NCBI RefSeq assembly: GCF_014334735.1
Contig: NZ_CP060587.1
Span: forward strand, 1,612,001 to 1,676,000
Reading direction: 5' to 3'
Source: Aeromicrobium senzhongii
Lineage (GTDB): Bacteria > Actinomycetota > Actinomycetes > Propionibacteriales > Nocardioidaceae
Length of the DNA stretch: 64,000 bases
Below the pieces are notes generated by a model, which was not told where the DNA came from, made no database searches, and saw only the letters and a list, made by a program, of their open reading frames with translations. Position numbers and translations under genes: made by a program. Of the stretch, positions 10,254 to 19,485 are shown in pieces. Position 1 is the first letter of the stretch. Every line of letters starts with the position of its first letter.

Positions 10254-10712
10254 TCAGAGGAACTTCCCGAGATGGACGGAGTCGTCGTAGCCGGCGTAGT
10301 AGCCGAAGGGATCGACGTCCACGTAGCCCGCCGACCGGTACAGCGCGATCGCCTCGGGCTGCTCGGTGCCGGTCTCGAGGACCAACCGCGAGACACCCTG
10401 GCGGGCGGCGCTGCGCTCGAGCTCGTCGAGGACCTGACGCGACAGGCCCTGACCACGATGGGAGTCCAGGACGAACATCCGCTTGATCTCGCCGTCGGTC
10501 TCGCCGTGGGGTCCACCGCGCCGCCAGCCGCCCATCGCCACCGGCACCTCGTCGACGTAGCCGATGAAGAAGATCCCGTTGGGGTGATCGAACTCGGACG
10601 GGTCCATGGGCGAGGCGTCGCCCACCTCGCTGGAGTAGCGCCGGACGTACTCGGCCTGGACCAGCTCGGTGAGCTTCACCGCATCCGGGTGGTCGTAGCG
10701 GACCACACGCAA
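10254..10712 (-). CDS. GNAT-family N-acetyltransferase
   Basis: Predicted acetyl-CoA-dependent acetyltransferase of 152 residues; the substrate is unknown. The acetyl-CoA binding loop is seen as the RMFVLDSHRGQGLSRQVLDE stretch, followed by RLVLETGTEQPEAIALYRSAGY, the usual beta4-beta5 pattern. It lies between dop and arc, 8 nt from arc and 64 nt from dop, all on the minus strand. The start is uncertain: TTG at 10712 or GTG at 10706, neither with a strong ribosome site. A link to protein turnover is only suggested by position. Confidence 0.8.
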   Translation of the reverse strand: MRVVRYDHPDAVKLTELVQAEYVRRYSSEVGDASPMDPSEFDHPNGIFFIGYVDEVPVAMGGWRRGGPHGETDGEIKRMFVLDSHRGQGLSRQVLDELERSAARQGVSRLVLETGTEQPEAIALYRSAGYVDVDPFGYYAGYDDSVHLGKFL

Positions 10713-10720
10713 TTCGAGTG

Positions 10721-12370
10721 TCAGAGGTACTGTCCCGTGTTCGCGACGGTGTCGATCGAACGACCCGGCTCGTTGCCACCCTTGCCCGTGATGAGGGTGC
10801 GGATGAAGACGATCCGTTCGCCCTTCTTGCCCGAGATCCGTGCCCAGTCGTCCGGATTGGTCGTGTTGGGCAGGTCCTCGTTCTCCTTGAACTCATCGAC
10901 GCACGCCTGCAGCATGTGCTGGACCCGCAGCCCCTTGCTGCCGTGGTCGAGCAGGTCCTTGATCGCCATCTTCTTCGCGCGGTCGACGATGTTCTGGATC
11001 ATCGCGCCGGAGTTGAAGTCCTTGAAGTACAAGATCTCCTTGTCACCGCCGGCGTAGGTGACCTCGAGGAACTGGTTCTCCTCGCTCTCGGTGTACATCC
11101 GCTCGACGGTGCGCTGGATCATGGCGTGGACGCAGGCCTGGCGGTCGCCGCCCCACTCGCGCAGATCGTCCTCGTGCAGCGGCAGCGTCGTGGTCAGGTA
11201 CTTGCTGAAGATGTCGCGGGCGGCCTCGGCGTCGGGGCGCTCGATCTTGATCTTCACGTCGAGGCGCCCGGGTCGCAGGATGGCCGGATCGATCATGTCC
11301 TCACGGTTCGAGGCGCCGATGACCAGCACGTTCTCGAGACCCTCGACGCCGTCGATCTCACTGAGCAACTGCGGGACGATCGTGTTCTCGACGTCGGAGG
11401 AGACGCCGGACCCGCGGGTGCGGAACAAGGAGTCCATCTCGTCGAAGAACACGATGACCGGTGTGCCCTCGTTGGCCTTCTCCCGAGCCCGCTGGAACAC
11501 CAGGCGGATGTGCCGCTCGGTCTCGCCGACGTACTTGTTGAGCAACTCGGGGCCCTTGATGTTGAGGAAGTAGGAGCGTCCCTCCTCCCCCGTCCGCTCG
11601 CTGACCTTCTTGGCCAGGCTCGCGGCGACGGCCTTGGCGATCATCGTCTTGCCGCAGCCGGGAGGCCCGTAGAGCAAGATGCCCTTCGGCGGCTTCAGCT
11701 CGTGCTCGATGAAGATCTCGGGGTACAGGTACGGCAGCTCGACGGCGTCCTTGATGATCTCGACCTGGTTGCCCAGGCCGCCGATGCTCGTGTAGTCGAT
11801 GTCCGGCACCTCTTCGAGGACCAGCTCCTCGACCTCGGACTTGGGGATGCGCTCGTAGACGTAGCCCGCGCGGCTGTCCAGCAGCAGCGAGTCGCCGGCG
11901 CGGAGCCGCTCGTCCGCGAGGGTGTCGGCGAGACGCACGACCTTCTCCTCGTCGGCGTTGCCCAGGACGAGCGCACGGTCGCCGTCGGCCATCAGCTCCT
12001 TGAGCATGACGACCTCGCCGATCTGCTCGAACTCGAGCGCCGCGACGACGTTCATGGCCTCGTTGAGGATGACCTCCTGGCCCTTGCGCAGCGAGTCCTT
12101 GTCGACCGCAGGGCTGACGTTGACGCGCAGCTTGCGGCCGCCGGTCATCACGTCGACGGAGTCGTCGTCGTTGCGCTTCAGGAACGTACCGAACCCGGTG
12201 GGCGGCTGGGCGAGCCGGTCCACCTCCTCCTTGAGGGCGACGATCTGGTCGCGCGCCTCTCGCAGCGTGGAGGTGAGCCGCTCGTTCTGCGCGGCCGTGT
12301 TGGCGAGCCGGGACTCGACGTCCGCAAGGCGGGCCTCGATGAACCGATCGGTGTGCTCATTGCCGTTCAT
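10721..12370 (-). CDS. arc: Proteasome-associated AAA ATPase (ARC/Mpa)
   Basis: Ring-forming unfoldase that captures pupylated proteins and threads them into the 20S core. The 549-residue protein has an N-terminal coiled coil (about residues 10-50), which binds Pup, then OB domains, then an AAA module. Walker A is GPPGCGKT and Walker B is [12 protein letters not shown]. The C-terminus ends in GQYL, the motif that inserts into the alpha ring and opens the gate. The ATG at 12370 has an AGGAGG ribosome site; the frame continues upstream but without a matching start region. Confidence 0.96.
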   Translation of the reverse strand: MNGNEHTDRFIEARLADVESRLANTAAQNERLTSTLREARDQIVALKEEVDRLAQPPTGFGTFLKRNDDDSVDVMTGGRKLRVNVSPAVDKDSLRKGQEVILNEAMNVVAALEFEQIGEVVMLKELMADGDRALVLGNADEEKVVRLADTLADERLRAGDSLLLDSRAGYVYERIPKSEVEELVLEEVPDIDYTSIGGLGNQVEIIKDAVELPYLYPEIFIEHELKPPKGILLYGPPGCGKTMIAKAVAASLAKKVSERTGEEGRSYFLNIKGPELLNKYVGETERHIRLVFQRAREKANEGTPVIVFFDEMDSLFRTRGSGVSSDVENTIVPQLLSEIDGVEGLENVLVIGASNREDMIDPAILRPGRLDVKIKIERPDAEAARDIFSKYLTTTLPLHEDDLREWGGDRQACVHAMIQRTVERMYTESEENQFLEVTYAGGDKEILYFKDFNSGAMIQNIVDRAKKMAIKDLLDHGSKGLRVQHMLQACVDEFKENEDLPNTTNPDDWARISGKKGERIVFIRTLITGKGGNEPGRSIDTVANTGQYL

Positions 12371-12512
12371 GTGCACCTCCTGGAGGGTGATGTCCACGAC
12401 CCTACCCGCCGGGGACGCCCGTAACACCCCATCGTGAGATGGCCGCGCTGCGATCGTGTCGCCCGCCGGACGCGCACCCTCTTGCGGGGCGCGGTGCGTC
12501 TAGCATGTCGCC

Positions 12513-13049
12513 ATGAGTCGAGGGAGCCTGCTGACCGTGACGTGTGCCCTGACCCTGGGCCTGGCGCTGGCCGGGTGCGGGAGCGAGGCCGACGAGGGTC
12601 CGGGCAAGCCCGCGAGCCCCAGCGCCTCGGCCACCGCCGACGCGGACGAGGTCGCCGTGATCGACGCGTACACCGCGTTCCTGACCGAGAAGCGTGCCAT
12701 CGAGAACTCCGGCAAGGTCCCCGCTGACGCCTACGTCGCGACGCTCTCCCAGGACCGCATCGAGAAGGAGCGGGCGCTCGCGCGCGGGTACGCCGAGTCG
12801 GGACTCGTGCGCGTGGGCCGGTCCGAGGTCAAGGACGCCGAGGTCGTGGACCTCAGCGGCGACAGCGCGACGCTGCTCGTGTGCGAGAACGAGGACGGCT
12901 GGGGCTTCAAGCCGAAGGGCAAGGACGTCCAGTACCCGAAGGCCGGCTGGGGCCCGCGCGGCATGAAGGTCGTGCGCGAGGGCGATCGCTGGGTCGTGGC
13001 CGAGGCGATCGACCAGCAGCGCCTCCCCGCGAAGGACTGCACGGAGTGA
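12513..13049 (+). CDS. Predicted lipoprotein, function unknown
   Basis: 178 residues with a signal peptide ending in the lipobox LAGC (Cys near residue 22), then a Ser/Pro/Ala linker and a mixed alpha/beta domain. No catalytic motif is recognised. It lies between mpa and trmI, a position held by the lipoprotein gene lppK in mycobacteria, but I cannot confirm homology. It is translationally coupled to the next gene, whose GTG start overlaps the stop codon. Confidence 0.8.
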   Translation: MSRGSLLTVTCALTLGLALAGCGSEADEGPGKPASPSASATADADEVAVIDAYTAFLTEKRAIENSGKVPADAYVATLSQDRIEKERALARGYAESGLVRVGRSEVKDAEVVDLSGDSATLLVCENEDGWGFKPKGKDVQYPKAGWGPRGMKVVREGDRWVVAEAIDQQRLPAKDCTE

Positions 13050-13927
13050 GGACGGCGGCACGGCGATTCGGGACGGCCCTCGCGCTCGCGCTGGTGGGCT
13101 CGTTCCTCATGATCGCGCCGGCGTCGGCCGAGCGTGAGTGCCTCAGGGAGGGCATGGTCCAGCAGCCCGACGGTTCCATGGTCTACGGCTGCGTCGAGTG
13201 GTCGGCCGGCTCCCCCGGCGACTCCGGCGGCGGCTCGGGAGGTGGGGGCGACACCGCTCCCGCCTGCACCTTCCGCGGGTCGATCTACAACGAGTTCTGC
13301 ATCGGCGACCGTGCGTGCTTCATGAACGACCCGGCGGCCTACCAGGACGTCGAGGCGATCCGCGAACGCGGCGGCACCATCTCGGACAAGCCCGACGACG
13401 CCGACCACATCATCCACGTGGGCTGCATCGGACCGGACGACACCGAGTACGAGAACTGGTACTGGGACTCCGAGTTCGAGACGGTCTCGGTGCGCGACCG
13501 CCTCGTCGCCGCCTATGGCCGCATCGTCCTGCCGGACGTGACGCCGGTGTTCAACCCGCCGAACCGCACGCTGGTCAACCTCGAGACGTGGTTCTGGGCC
13601 CAGGGGGCGTCCGCCACGCCCGTCGTCGGGTCCGAGGCCCTGGGCCTCGTGGCGATCGCCGAACCCCGGGCGATGGTCGTCACCGCCGCGGGCCAGTCGG
13701 TGACCTGCCCGGTGGTGACCAGCCGCTCGGACGCGTGCTCGATGACGTTCGGCCGCGCCGGAACCCACACCGCCTCGATGCGGATCACCTACGACATCCG
13801 CTTCGAGCTGGACGGCTCGCCCTTCACGGTGCCGCCCGGGAACGAGCAGTTCCTGACGATGGAGTCCACCGACTCGGTCACGGTGCCCGTGATCGAGGTC
13901 CAGTCGCTCGTGACCGAGTTGGGCTGA
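13046..13927 (+). CDS. Secreted protein of unknown function
   Basis: 293 residues from the GTG at 13046, which overlaps the TGA of the upstream lipoprotein gene (GTGA). The N-terminus is a clear Sec signal peptide (ALALALVGSFLMIAPASAE), followed by a Gly/Ser-rich linker near residues 55-70. The mature part contains several Cys residues that could form disulfides and a beta-rich C-terminal half. No known domain is recognised. The paired arrangement with the lipoprotein suggests that both act outside the cell. Confidence 0.75.
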   Translation: MRTAARRFGTALALALVGSFLMIAPASAERECLREGMVQQPDGSMVYGCVEWSAGSPGDSGGGSGGGGDTAPACTFRGSIYNEFCIGDRACFMNDPAAYQDVEAIRERGGTISDKPDDADHIIHVGCIGPDDTEYENWYWDSEFETVSVRDRLVAAYGRIVLPDVTPVFNPPNRTLVNLETWFWAQGASATPVVGSEALGLVAIAEPRAMVVTAAGQSVTCPVVTSRSDACSMTFGRAGTHTASMRITYDIRFELDGSPFTVPPGNEQFLTMESTDSVTVPVIEVQSLVTELG

Positions 13928-13930
13928 GCC

Positions 13931-14809
13931 TCAGACGTCCGCGGGGCGCGGGCCCACGTAGTCCGGTCCGTAGGCGCCCGGCGCGGGGCGACGCGTCTTG
14001 GGCATCGGCCGCTGACCGGGGGCCAGGCGACGTGCGGTGACGAGGAACGCGGTGTGCCCGTTCATCTTGTGGTTGGGGCGAACGGCCAGTCCCTCGAGGT
14101 GCCAGTCGCGCACGAGGGTCTCGAACGCGTGCGGCTCGGTGAAGCCGGCCGACTCGCGCAGCGTCTCGACGAAGCGCGACAGCTGGGTGGTCGTGGCGAC
14201 GTAGCCACAGACGATGCCCCCGGGCACGAGCCGGTTCAGGGCCAGCGGGATGCAGGTCCAGGGATCGACCATGTCGAGGATGATGCGATCGACCTCGGGC
14301 CCGTCCGCGGCGTCACGCAGGTCGCCGACGGTGAGGGACCAGGTGTCGGGCGCCCCACCGAGGGCCAGCTCGACGTTCTTGCGGGCCGTCTCGGCGAAGT
14401 CCTCGCGCAGCTCGTGGGACTCCAGGTGACCCTCGGGGCCGATCGCCCGCAGCAGGTAGGTGGTCAGGCTGCCCGATCCGGCGCCGGCCTCGATGACGCG
14501 GGCGCCGGGGAAGATGTCGGCCTGCACCAGGATCTGGGCGGCGTCCTTCGGGTAGATGATCGCGGCGCCGCGGGGCATCGAGACGACGTACTCGAACAAA
14601 AGGGGCCGGAACACCTGGTAAGGGAACTCCAGCGAGGTCTCGACGACGATCCCCTCGGGGCGTCCGATGATGTCGTCGTGGCGGATCTGCCCCTTCTTGG
14701 TGCTGAACTCCTTGCCCGCGACGAGTTGGATGTTGTGCTTACGGCCCTTGGGGTCGGACAGGCGGATCCACTCGCCCTCGACGAACGGGCCCGTGCGTTG
14801 AAGATTCAT
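13931..14809 (-). CDS. trmI: tRNA (adenine-58-N1)-methyltransferase TrmI
   Basis: Methylates A58 in the T-loop of tRNA. 292 residues. The class I methyltransferase core is clear: motif I GARVIEAGAGSGSLTTYLL near the middle, followed by ESHELREDFAETARKNVE (acidic ribose-binding motif II) and the DRIILDMVDPW active-site block. The N-terminal beta domain of bacterial TrmI is present. The start overlaps the stop of the M50 protease gene by 4 nt. In mycobacteria trmI is likewise close to mpa. Confidence 0.92.
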   Translation of the reverse strand: MNLQRTGPFVEGEWIRLSDPKGRKHNIQLVAGKEFSTKKGQIRHDDIIGRPEGIVVETSLEFPYQVFRPLLFEYVVSMPRGAAIIYPKDAAQILVQADIFPGARVIEAGAGSGSLTTYLLRAIGPEGHLESHELREDFAETARKNVELALGGAPDTWSLTVGDLRDAADGPEVDRIILDMVDPWTCIPLALNRLVPGGIVCGYVATTTQLSRFVETLRESAGFTEPHAFETLVRDWHLEGLAVRPNHKMNGHTAFLVTARRLAPGQRPMPKTRRPAPGAYGPDYVGPRPADV

Positions 14810-15723
14810 CCAGCCTCACGATAGGCGCGGTCCACGGTGGACGCGAAGAGGGTGCCCACCACGAACCCGCCGTCGTCGACGAGCGCATAGGCATCCGAGG
14901 GATTCTCGGCCATCGCCAGCAGCAGATCACGGCCCGAGAGCTCGACCGAGATCGGGACGGCACCGGCCGGCGGCGCATCCTCGCGCATGAGCGAGGAGGC
15001 GGACAAGGAGCCGATCCGGGCCAATGCCACCCCCTGCTGCAGCGCGTACGACGCGCCCTGCCACAGGAAGAGGGCGACGGCGAGCAGCAACAGGGCTCGA
15101 CCGATCGCGAACGCGTCCTCGCCGAACATCATCGAGATCGCGATCCCCACGAGTCCGAGGGCGGCCAGGCGGCCGATCCATCCGGCGACGCGCACGCCCT
15201 TGGACTCGCTCCCCGTGACGGCCCAGATGAGGGCGCGCAGCACGCGTCCGCCGTCCAGGGGCAGGCCCGGGAGCATGTTGAAGATCGCGATGAGCACGTT
15301 GATGAAGCCCACCGACCACAGCACCGAGCGCGTCGCGCCCTCCGTGGCCTGGGCACCCCAGAGCGCCGCGATGCCCACGACGAACGAGGCGATCGGACCG
15401 ACGACCGATGTCGCCAGCTCCTGCCAGGGGTTCCGCGAGTCGCCCTCGATGTGGGTCTCACCGCCGAGCAGGTGCAGCTCGACCATCGGCACCCGCATGC
15501 CGAACCACCGGGCGACACCGAGGTGCGCGAGCTCGTGGAGGAACACCGACACGTAGAGGCTGAGGACGAACACGATGGAGGTCAGGTACGGGTTCGGCCC
15601 GGCCCCCAGGGAGTCGAATTGCGGCGCGAAGACGATCACCAGGATGACGCCCATCACCAGCAACGAGGGACGCACGCGGATGTCCGCGCCCGCGATGCGC
15701 GCGATGCGCCAGCCACCACTCAT
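14806..15723 (-). CDS. Site-2-protease-type membrane metalloprotease (M50 family)
   Basis: Predicted intramembrane zinc protease of 305 residues. The HExxH motif is HELAH at residues 63-67, and the third ligand lies in NMLPGLPLDGGR (Asp near 157). Five to six hydrophobic segments surround these motifs. The C-terminal 80 residues (SLMREDAPPAGAVPISVELS onward) look like a weak CBS-domain region, as in the Rip3-like subgroup. No anti-sigma target is evident nearby. Translation is coupled to trmI by an ATGA overlap. Confidence 0.88.
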   Translation of the reverse strand: MSGGWRIARIAGADIRVRPSLLVMGVILVIVFAPQFDSLGAGPNPYLTSIVFVLSLYVSVFLHELAHLGVARWFGMRVPMVELHLLGGETHIEGDSRNPWQELATSVVGPIASFVVGIAALWGAQATEGATRSVLWSVGFINVLIAIFNMLPGLPLDGGRVLRALIWAVTGSESKGVRVAGWIGRLAALGLVGIAISMMFGEDAFAIGRALLLLAVALFLWQGASYALQQGVALARIGSLSASSLMREDAPPAGAVPISVELSGRDLLLAMAENPSDAYALVDDGGFVVGTLFASTVDRAYREAG

Positions 15724-15761
15724 GCGTACAACCTACTGGCGGGTGACGAGGAGATCACTGG

Positions 15762-16427
15762 TCATTCGTGACCGAGCCCGGCCAGTCGCCCCAGGTGGTC
15801 CGCCGTCAGTCCGGCCAGGGTCGGGACGACCGCCCGGAACGGTGCCTCGGGGACGGCGACGGCGTGCGGCACCGCGATCACGAAGCAGCCCGCGGCGTTG
15901 GCCGACGCGGCACCGGTGCGCGAGTCCTCGATGGCGATGCAGTCCTCGGCCCGCACCCCCAGCAGCTCGGCGGCCTTCAGGTACGGCTCGGGGTGCGGCT
16001 TGCCCTGCGTCACCGAGTCGCCCGTCACCACCGCCTCGAACCCGAGCGCGTCGACGACCGGTTCGGCGATGTAGCCGTACGACATCGTGACGAGGGCCTG
16101 CGGCACGCCCGCGGCGCGGTACTCCTCGATCAGCTCCCGGGCACCGGGACGCCATTCCTGCTGCTCCCGCAGGGCGGTGGCCACGCGACCGCCCAGGAAG
16201 TCGACGATGTCCTCCGGCGTCATGTCACCGCCGATCCGCTCCTTGATGTAGCGCGCCGCCACCAGCAGGTCGCTGCCGACCAGGTGCAGCGAGTCCTCCT
16301 CGGTCCACACCGCGCCGTGGTCCTCGGCGAGCTGGTGCTCCCCCGCGATCCACATCGGCTCGGTGTCGACGAGCGTGCCGTCCATGTCCCACAGGACGGC
16401 TTTCGGGTGCTTCGAGGGCGAATTCAT
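15762..16427 (-). CDS. HAD-superfamily phosphatase
   Basis: Haloacid dehalogenase hydrolase, subfamily I, of 221 residues. Motif I is LWDMDGTLVDTEP, motif II is ALVTMSYG, and motifs III/IV are KPHPEPYLKA and CIAIEDSRTGAASANAAG. This pattern fits beta-phosphoglucomutase-like or sugar-phosphate phosphatases; the substrate is not predictable. The ATG at 16427 begins the conserved N-terminus. The 24-bp end repeat of the accessory island abuts this start codon, so the island's integration replaced or separated the native upstream region and may have changed its promoter. Confidence 0.88.
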   Translation of the reverse strand: MNSPSKHPKAVLWDMDGTLVDTEPMWIAGEHQLAEDHGAVWTEEDSLHLVGSDLLVAARYIKERIGGDMTPEDIVDFLGGRVATALREQQEWRPGARELIEEYRAAGVPQALVTMSYGYIAEPVVDALGFEAVVTGDSVTQGKPHPEPYLKAAELLGVRAEDCIAIEDSRTGAASANAAGCFVIAVPHAVAVPEAPFRAVVPTLAGLTADHLGRLAGLGHE

Positions 16428-16451
16428 GCTCTGACCTGCAGTTCTCTCGAG
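16428..16451. repeat. Left attachment-like repeat of the accessory island (attL)
   Basis: A 24-bp sequence identical to 26197-26220 in the same orientation, directly upstream of the HAD phosphatase start. Similarity continues imperfectly outside the core: gcggcac recurs at the same offset and a tccaccctag element is present at both ends. Together with the adjacent integrase gene this is best read as an attachment-site duplication. It is not in a tRNA gene. Confidence 0.75.
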
Positions 16452-16603
16452 AAATGGCGGCACGCAACATGGCCTCAAAACCGTCTGATGCGACTATCCA
16501 CCCTAGATCGGGGGCCCACGGCATAGAAATCCGGCGTGGCGCACGTCCCGCGTCCAGGTGCTTTCAGCACCGCCGGAGGGGTCCCGGCGCCCACCTGTCG
16601 GGT

Positions 16604-18009
16604 ATGACGAACCACACCATCGCAGCCCCGATCCGCACCTGGGCCGAACTCCTGAACACCGATCGCGAGGTGCTGACCCGGACCGAGGTCGCGAGCCTGC
16701 TTGACGTCGACCCGCGCACCGTCGACCGCGCCATCGAGGACGGCACCCTCTTCGGAAGTCTCCTGATGAGCCCGCGGGCCAAGCCCACCGCCGCGCGCGC
16801 TCGACGCGAGAAGGGCACCGGCTCCATCAGCACCTACCAGACCAAGTCCGGTCCGCGGTGGCGCTACGAGATTCAGGTCCCCGTCGAACCGGGCCACCCC
16901 GAGGCCGGCACCCGCGTCCACACCTGCGCCGGCTTCGCCAGCTACGAGGACGCCGACGAGGCGCTCACCTTGGTGCGCGCCGACGTGATCCGCAAGATCC
17001 CCCAAGCCGTCGGCCGGGACACCTTCACGCCGTATGCGCGGCGGTGGCTCGACGGGCACTCCGTCGGCAACGGCACCCGGATGTACATCCAGCGCGTCAT
17101 CGACGCGATGGATCCCTACATCGGCCACCTGCAGCTGACCGACATCCGTCCGACCGACCTCGCGGCGGCCTACCGCGGCCTGGAGCGCGGCACGAGACAA
17201 CCACCGTCGCCGAAACGCCCGCGCAAGGGCCTGGCAACCTCGACCGTCGCCAGGTACGCGAACTGGGTCAACACGATCTTCCTGGCGGCGCTCGACGAAG
17301 GCCTGATCGTCAAGAATCCTGCGAACTCCAAGCACGCGGGACGTCCCAAGGGTGAGGCAGCTAAACGCGTCAAGCCGTTCGTCATCTGGAACGTCGAGCA
17401 GCTGACCCGATTCTGCGACTGGCACTGGCCGAGGACGAAGCTCGCGCCACCGAGTGGGTGCTCCTCGCACGGACCGGCATGCGATCGGGCGAGTTGCTCG
17501 GTCTGCGGTGGGGCGACATCGACGTCGCCAAGTGGCAGCTGCGCATCGAACGCGCCCTCCACTACGACGAGACCCTGCCCCGCGGCGAGCGCTACGTCAT
17601 CGGCCCGGTGAAGGGCGGACGGCCCCGCACGATCACCTTCGATGCCACGTGCGAGCACCTGCTCCAAGCCTGGCGCCGCGAGCTGCCCGGCCTGCTCACC
17701 GGCGACGGCAACGTGACACCCCTGCACGGCCTTCGCAGCGGTGACCCGGTGTTCCCGTCCCGACCGAGACGCGCGGCGACCCAGTCGGGTCTGCCCTCGC
17801 GCTTTCAGAGGGTCCAGAAGCTCTATCGGGAAGCTCACCCAACGCAGGACCTGCCGACGCTGAACGTGCACGAACTGCGCCACACCCACGCGTCGCTGCT
17901 GTTCGAGGCCGGCCAATCGGTGAAGGTCGTCCAGGAACGACTGGGCCACGCCAGCGCACAGGTCACTTTGGACACCGGGAGCGCGGGTGACGATCGGCAC
18001 TCCACTTAG
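16604..18009 (+). pseudogene. Tyrosine recombinase (phage-type integrase), frameshifted and truncated
   Basis: An integrase that would normally excise and insert this island. The N-terminal part has a MerR/excisionase-like helix-turn-helix (RTEVASLLDVDPRTVDRAIE), then an AP2-like arm-binding segment and a SAM-like core-binding domain. Near 17410-17425 the frame shifts by one base: the catalytic domain continues in another frame as ALAEDEARATEWVLLARTG. The first catalytic Arg (RTGMRSGELLGLRW) and the HELRHTHASLLFEAG box are intact. However, the protein diverges straight after VTLDT and ends within 10 residues, so the catalytic Tyr is absent. Two independent lesions argue for a dead enzyme rather than a sequencing error. 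Confidence 0.85.
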
Positions 18010-18246
18010 CCACGGGGGCCGTCCTCGCATAAACAGGCTTGGTCGTGCCATCACCCGCCAACTGCGGTCCGCGTGTCGTGCGGCCTTCGCAACGCGGCCT
18101 TCGTCATCGCATACGCCGTCCTTCAAGGGAGCGTCGTCCGGTGACGACGGGCTCGACGATGCAGTCTCGACCTCGCGCAGCTCGAGCGCAGGGGGATGCC
18201 CTACGAGTTTGCCCCGTTGAGCGCGCGTACGAGTTAGCCTCGCTCC
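18010..18246. other. Non-coding or eroded stretch after the integrase
   Basis: No convincing gene. The sequence directly follows the point where the integrase loses homology, so it may be foreign DNA joined by the deletion that removed the integrase 3' end. It holds the presumed promoter of the NUDIX gene, but I see no clear -35/-10 pair. Confidence 0.4.
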
Positions 18247-19485
18247 GTGCTCCGTTTGCGACGCGTCGCCCACACGGCCTGGCTCCGCCTATTGGACTTC
18301 GCGTACCACTCCAGGTGGTTGCTGCTTAGCCTGACACTCGCGCTCGTCGGAGTGTCGGCAATCTGGATTGACGTCCCGATCGCGGTGAGCGCCATTTTGG
18401 CCTTCATCTCGCTCGGGTTGTTGTGGCTCGAGTGGCGCCGCCACGTGGGGGAACTCCAAGCACTTTCCTTCATCGCTCGTGATGGCGACAGATACGACGA
18501 TGTTGCAGCCGCGTACCTCGACTCCTCAAGATTTACGTTCGTTGCGGCAAACAACCAGCATGTGTTGCTTGACCGATCAGTCACGCGGGCGATTGCCGGT
18601 GGCGGGGTCACTGGAAGAATGGCGTCGGCCAGCTACCTGTTGCCCCACGAGCTCAAGGCGGGCACCCGTTTTCGGAGTTTGCGGATCAAACGCCGTGACA
18701 CTTACAACGGCCACCTCCTGGGTCTGGATTCGAATCTCGACTCCGCTATCGACGTTTCCAAGGAGTGGCGACTCGCGCCAGCACGCTATTGGGATCACCT
18801 CGCGTCCGACATCATGGCGACCAAGATTGCCCTCCGAAACGGCGAACCCGACGCGACTCTCGGCCGGGCACTCTACGTCGACCGGTATGGCCGACTTCGC
18901 GATTTCGGCGACAGTTGGCTGTTGAACGCTCTAGGCACTTCACTCCTTGCGATAACAACGGACCAGAAGCTTGTGATCGTCGCTCAGTCGAAGTGGAACG
19001 AGTCGAGCGGAGAATTGCTGGCCCCATCCTCAAGCGGATCGCTCGAGCCACAGGACTTCAGGGGTGCAGCGAGGCTGGACATAGCCGTTCTTGCCGCCAA
19101 CGGTGCTCTTCGAGAATTGGAGGAGGAAACGGGCATCCGCGAGTCTGATGTCGCCGAGACCGCCTTTCTGGGATTCGGGCGGTGGATCGAGAAAGCCGCG
19201 AAGCCCGAAATGTGGACGTTGGCCCGGCTGGACATCGACTCCCATGAAGTAAAACGACGGCGGCTACTGAGCCACGAGAGGGTCTACACGAAAGGCGTTA
19301 ACACCGTTCGACTTAGCGAGCCGGCGCGTTGGGATGTACTCAACCCGCATTATGTCCTCGAGGGGACAGATCCTGTGATGCTATCGGTCCCCTTGATCGT
19401 CGGTCTCCGACTCCTGGTCGAGGAGCGAGCTCGCCCTCAATCGATCGCGGGCGAGATACTCCGCAGATCGATCGACGCTAGATAG
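18247..19485 (+). CDS. Two-TM protein with C-terminal NUDIX-type domain
   Basis: 412 residues. Two adjacent hydrophobic segments (about 24-41 and 45-62) form an N-terminal hairpin, with WRRH at the inner side. The C-terminal half contains an exact REUxEExGU box, RELEEETGI at 289-297, the signature helix of NUDIX hydrolases. The upstream Gly and Glu of the full Nudix box are not in standard positions. This 2TM-NUDIX layout matches the membrane NUDIX effectors (Cap16-like, SMODS-associated NUDIX) known from CBASS anti-phage systems. No CD-NTase is seen nearby, so a defence role is inference; a plain housekeeping NUDIX is possible. The start is a GTG without a strong ribosome site. Confidence 0.65.
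   Translation: MLRLRRVAHTAWLRLLDFAYHSRWLLLSLTLALVGVSAIWIDVPIAVSAILAFISLGLLWLEWRRHVGELQALSFIARDGDRYDDVAAAYLDSSRFTFVAANNQHVLLDRSVTRAIAGGGVTGRMASASYLLPHELKAGTRFRSLRIKRRDTYNGHLLGLDSNLDSAIDVSKEWRLAPARYWDHLASDIMATKIALRNGEPDATLGRALYVDRYGRLRDFGDSWLLNALGTSLLAITTDQKLVIVAQSKWNESSGELLAPSSSGSLEPQDFRGAARLDIAVLAANGALRELEEETGIRESDVAETAFLGFGRWIEKAAKPEMWTLARLDIDSHEVKRRRLLSHERVYTKGVNTVRLSEPARWDVLNPHYVLEGTDPVMLSVPLIVGLRLLVEERARPQSIAGEILRRSIDAR

Noticed and set aside
12371..12427. Longer N-terminus of the proteasome ATPase
   Set aside because: The open frame continues, but the ATG at 12370 has the AGGAGG site and matches the family start.
16428..16451. tRNA gene fragment as attachment site
   Set aside because: The repeat and flanks do not fold as any part of a tRNA.
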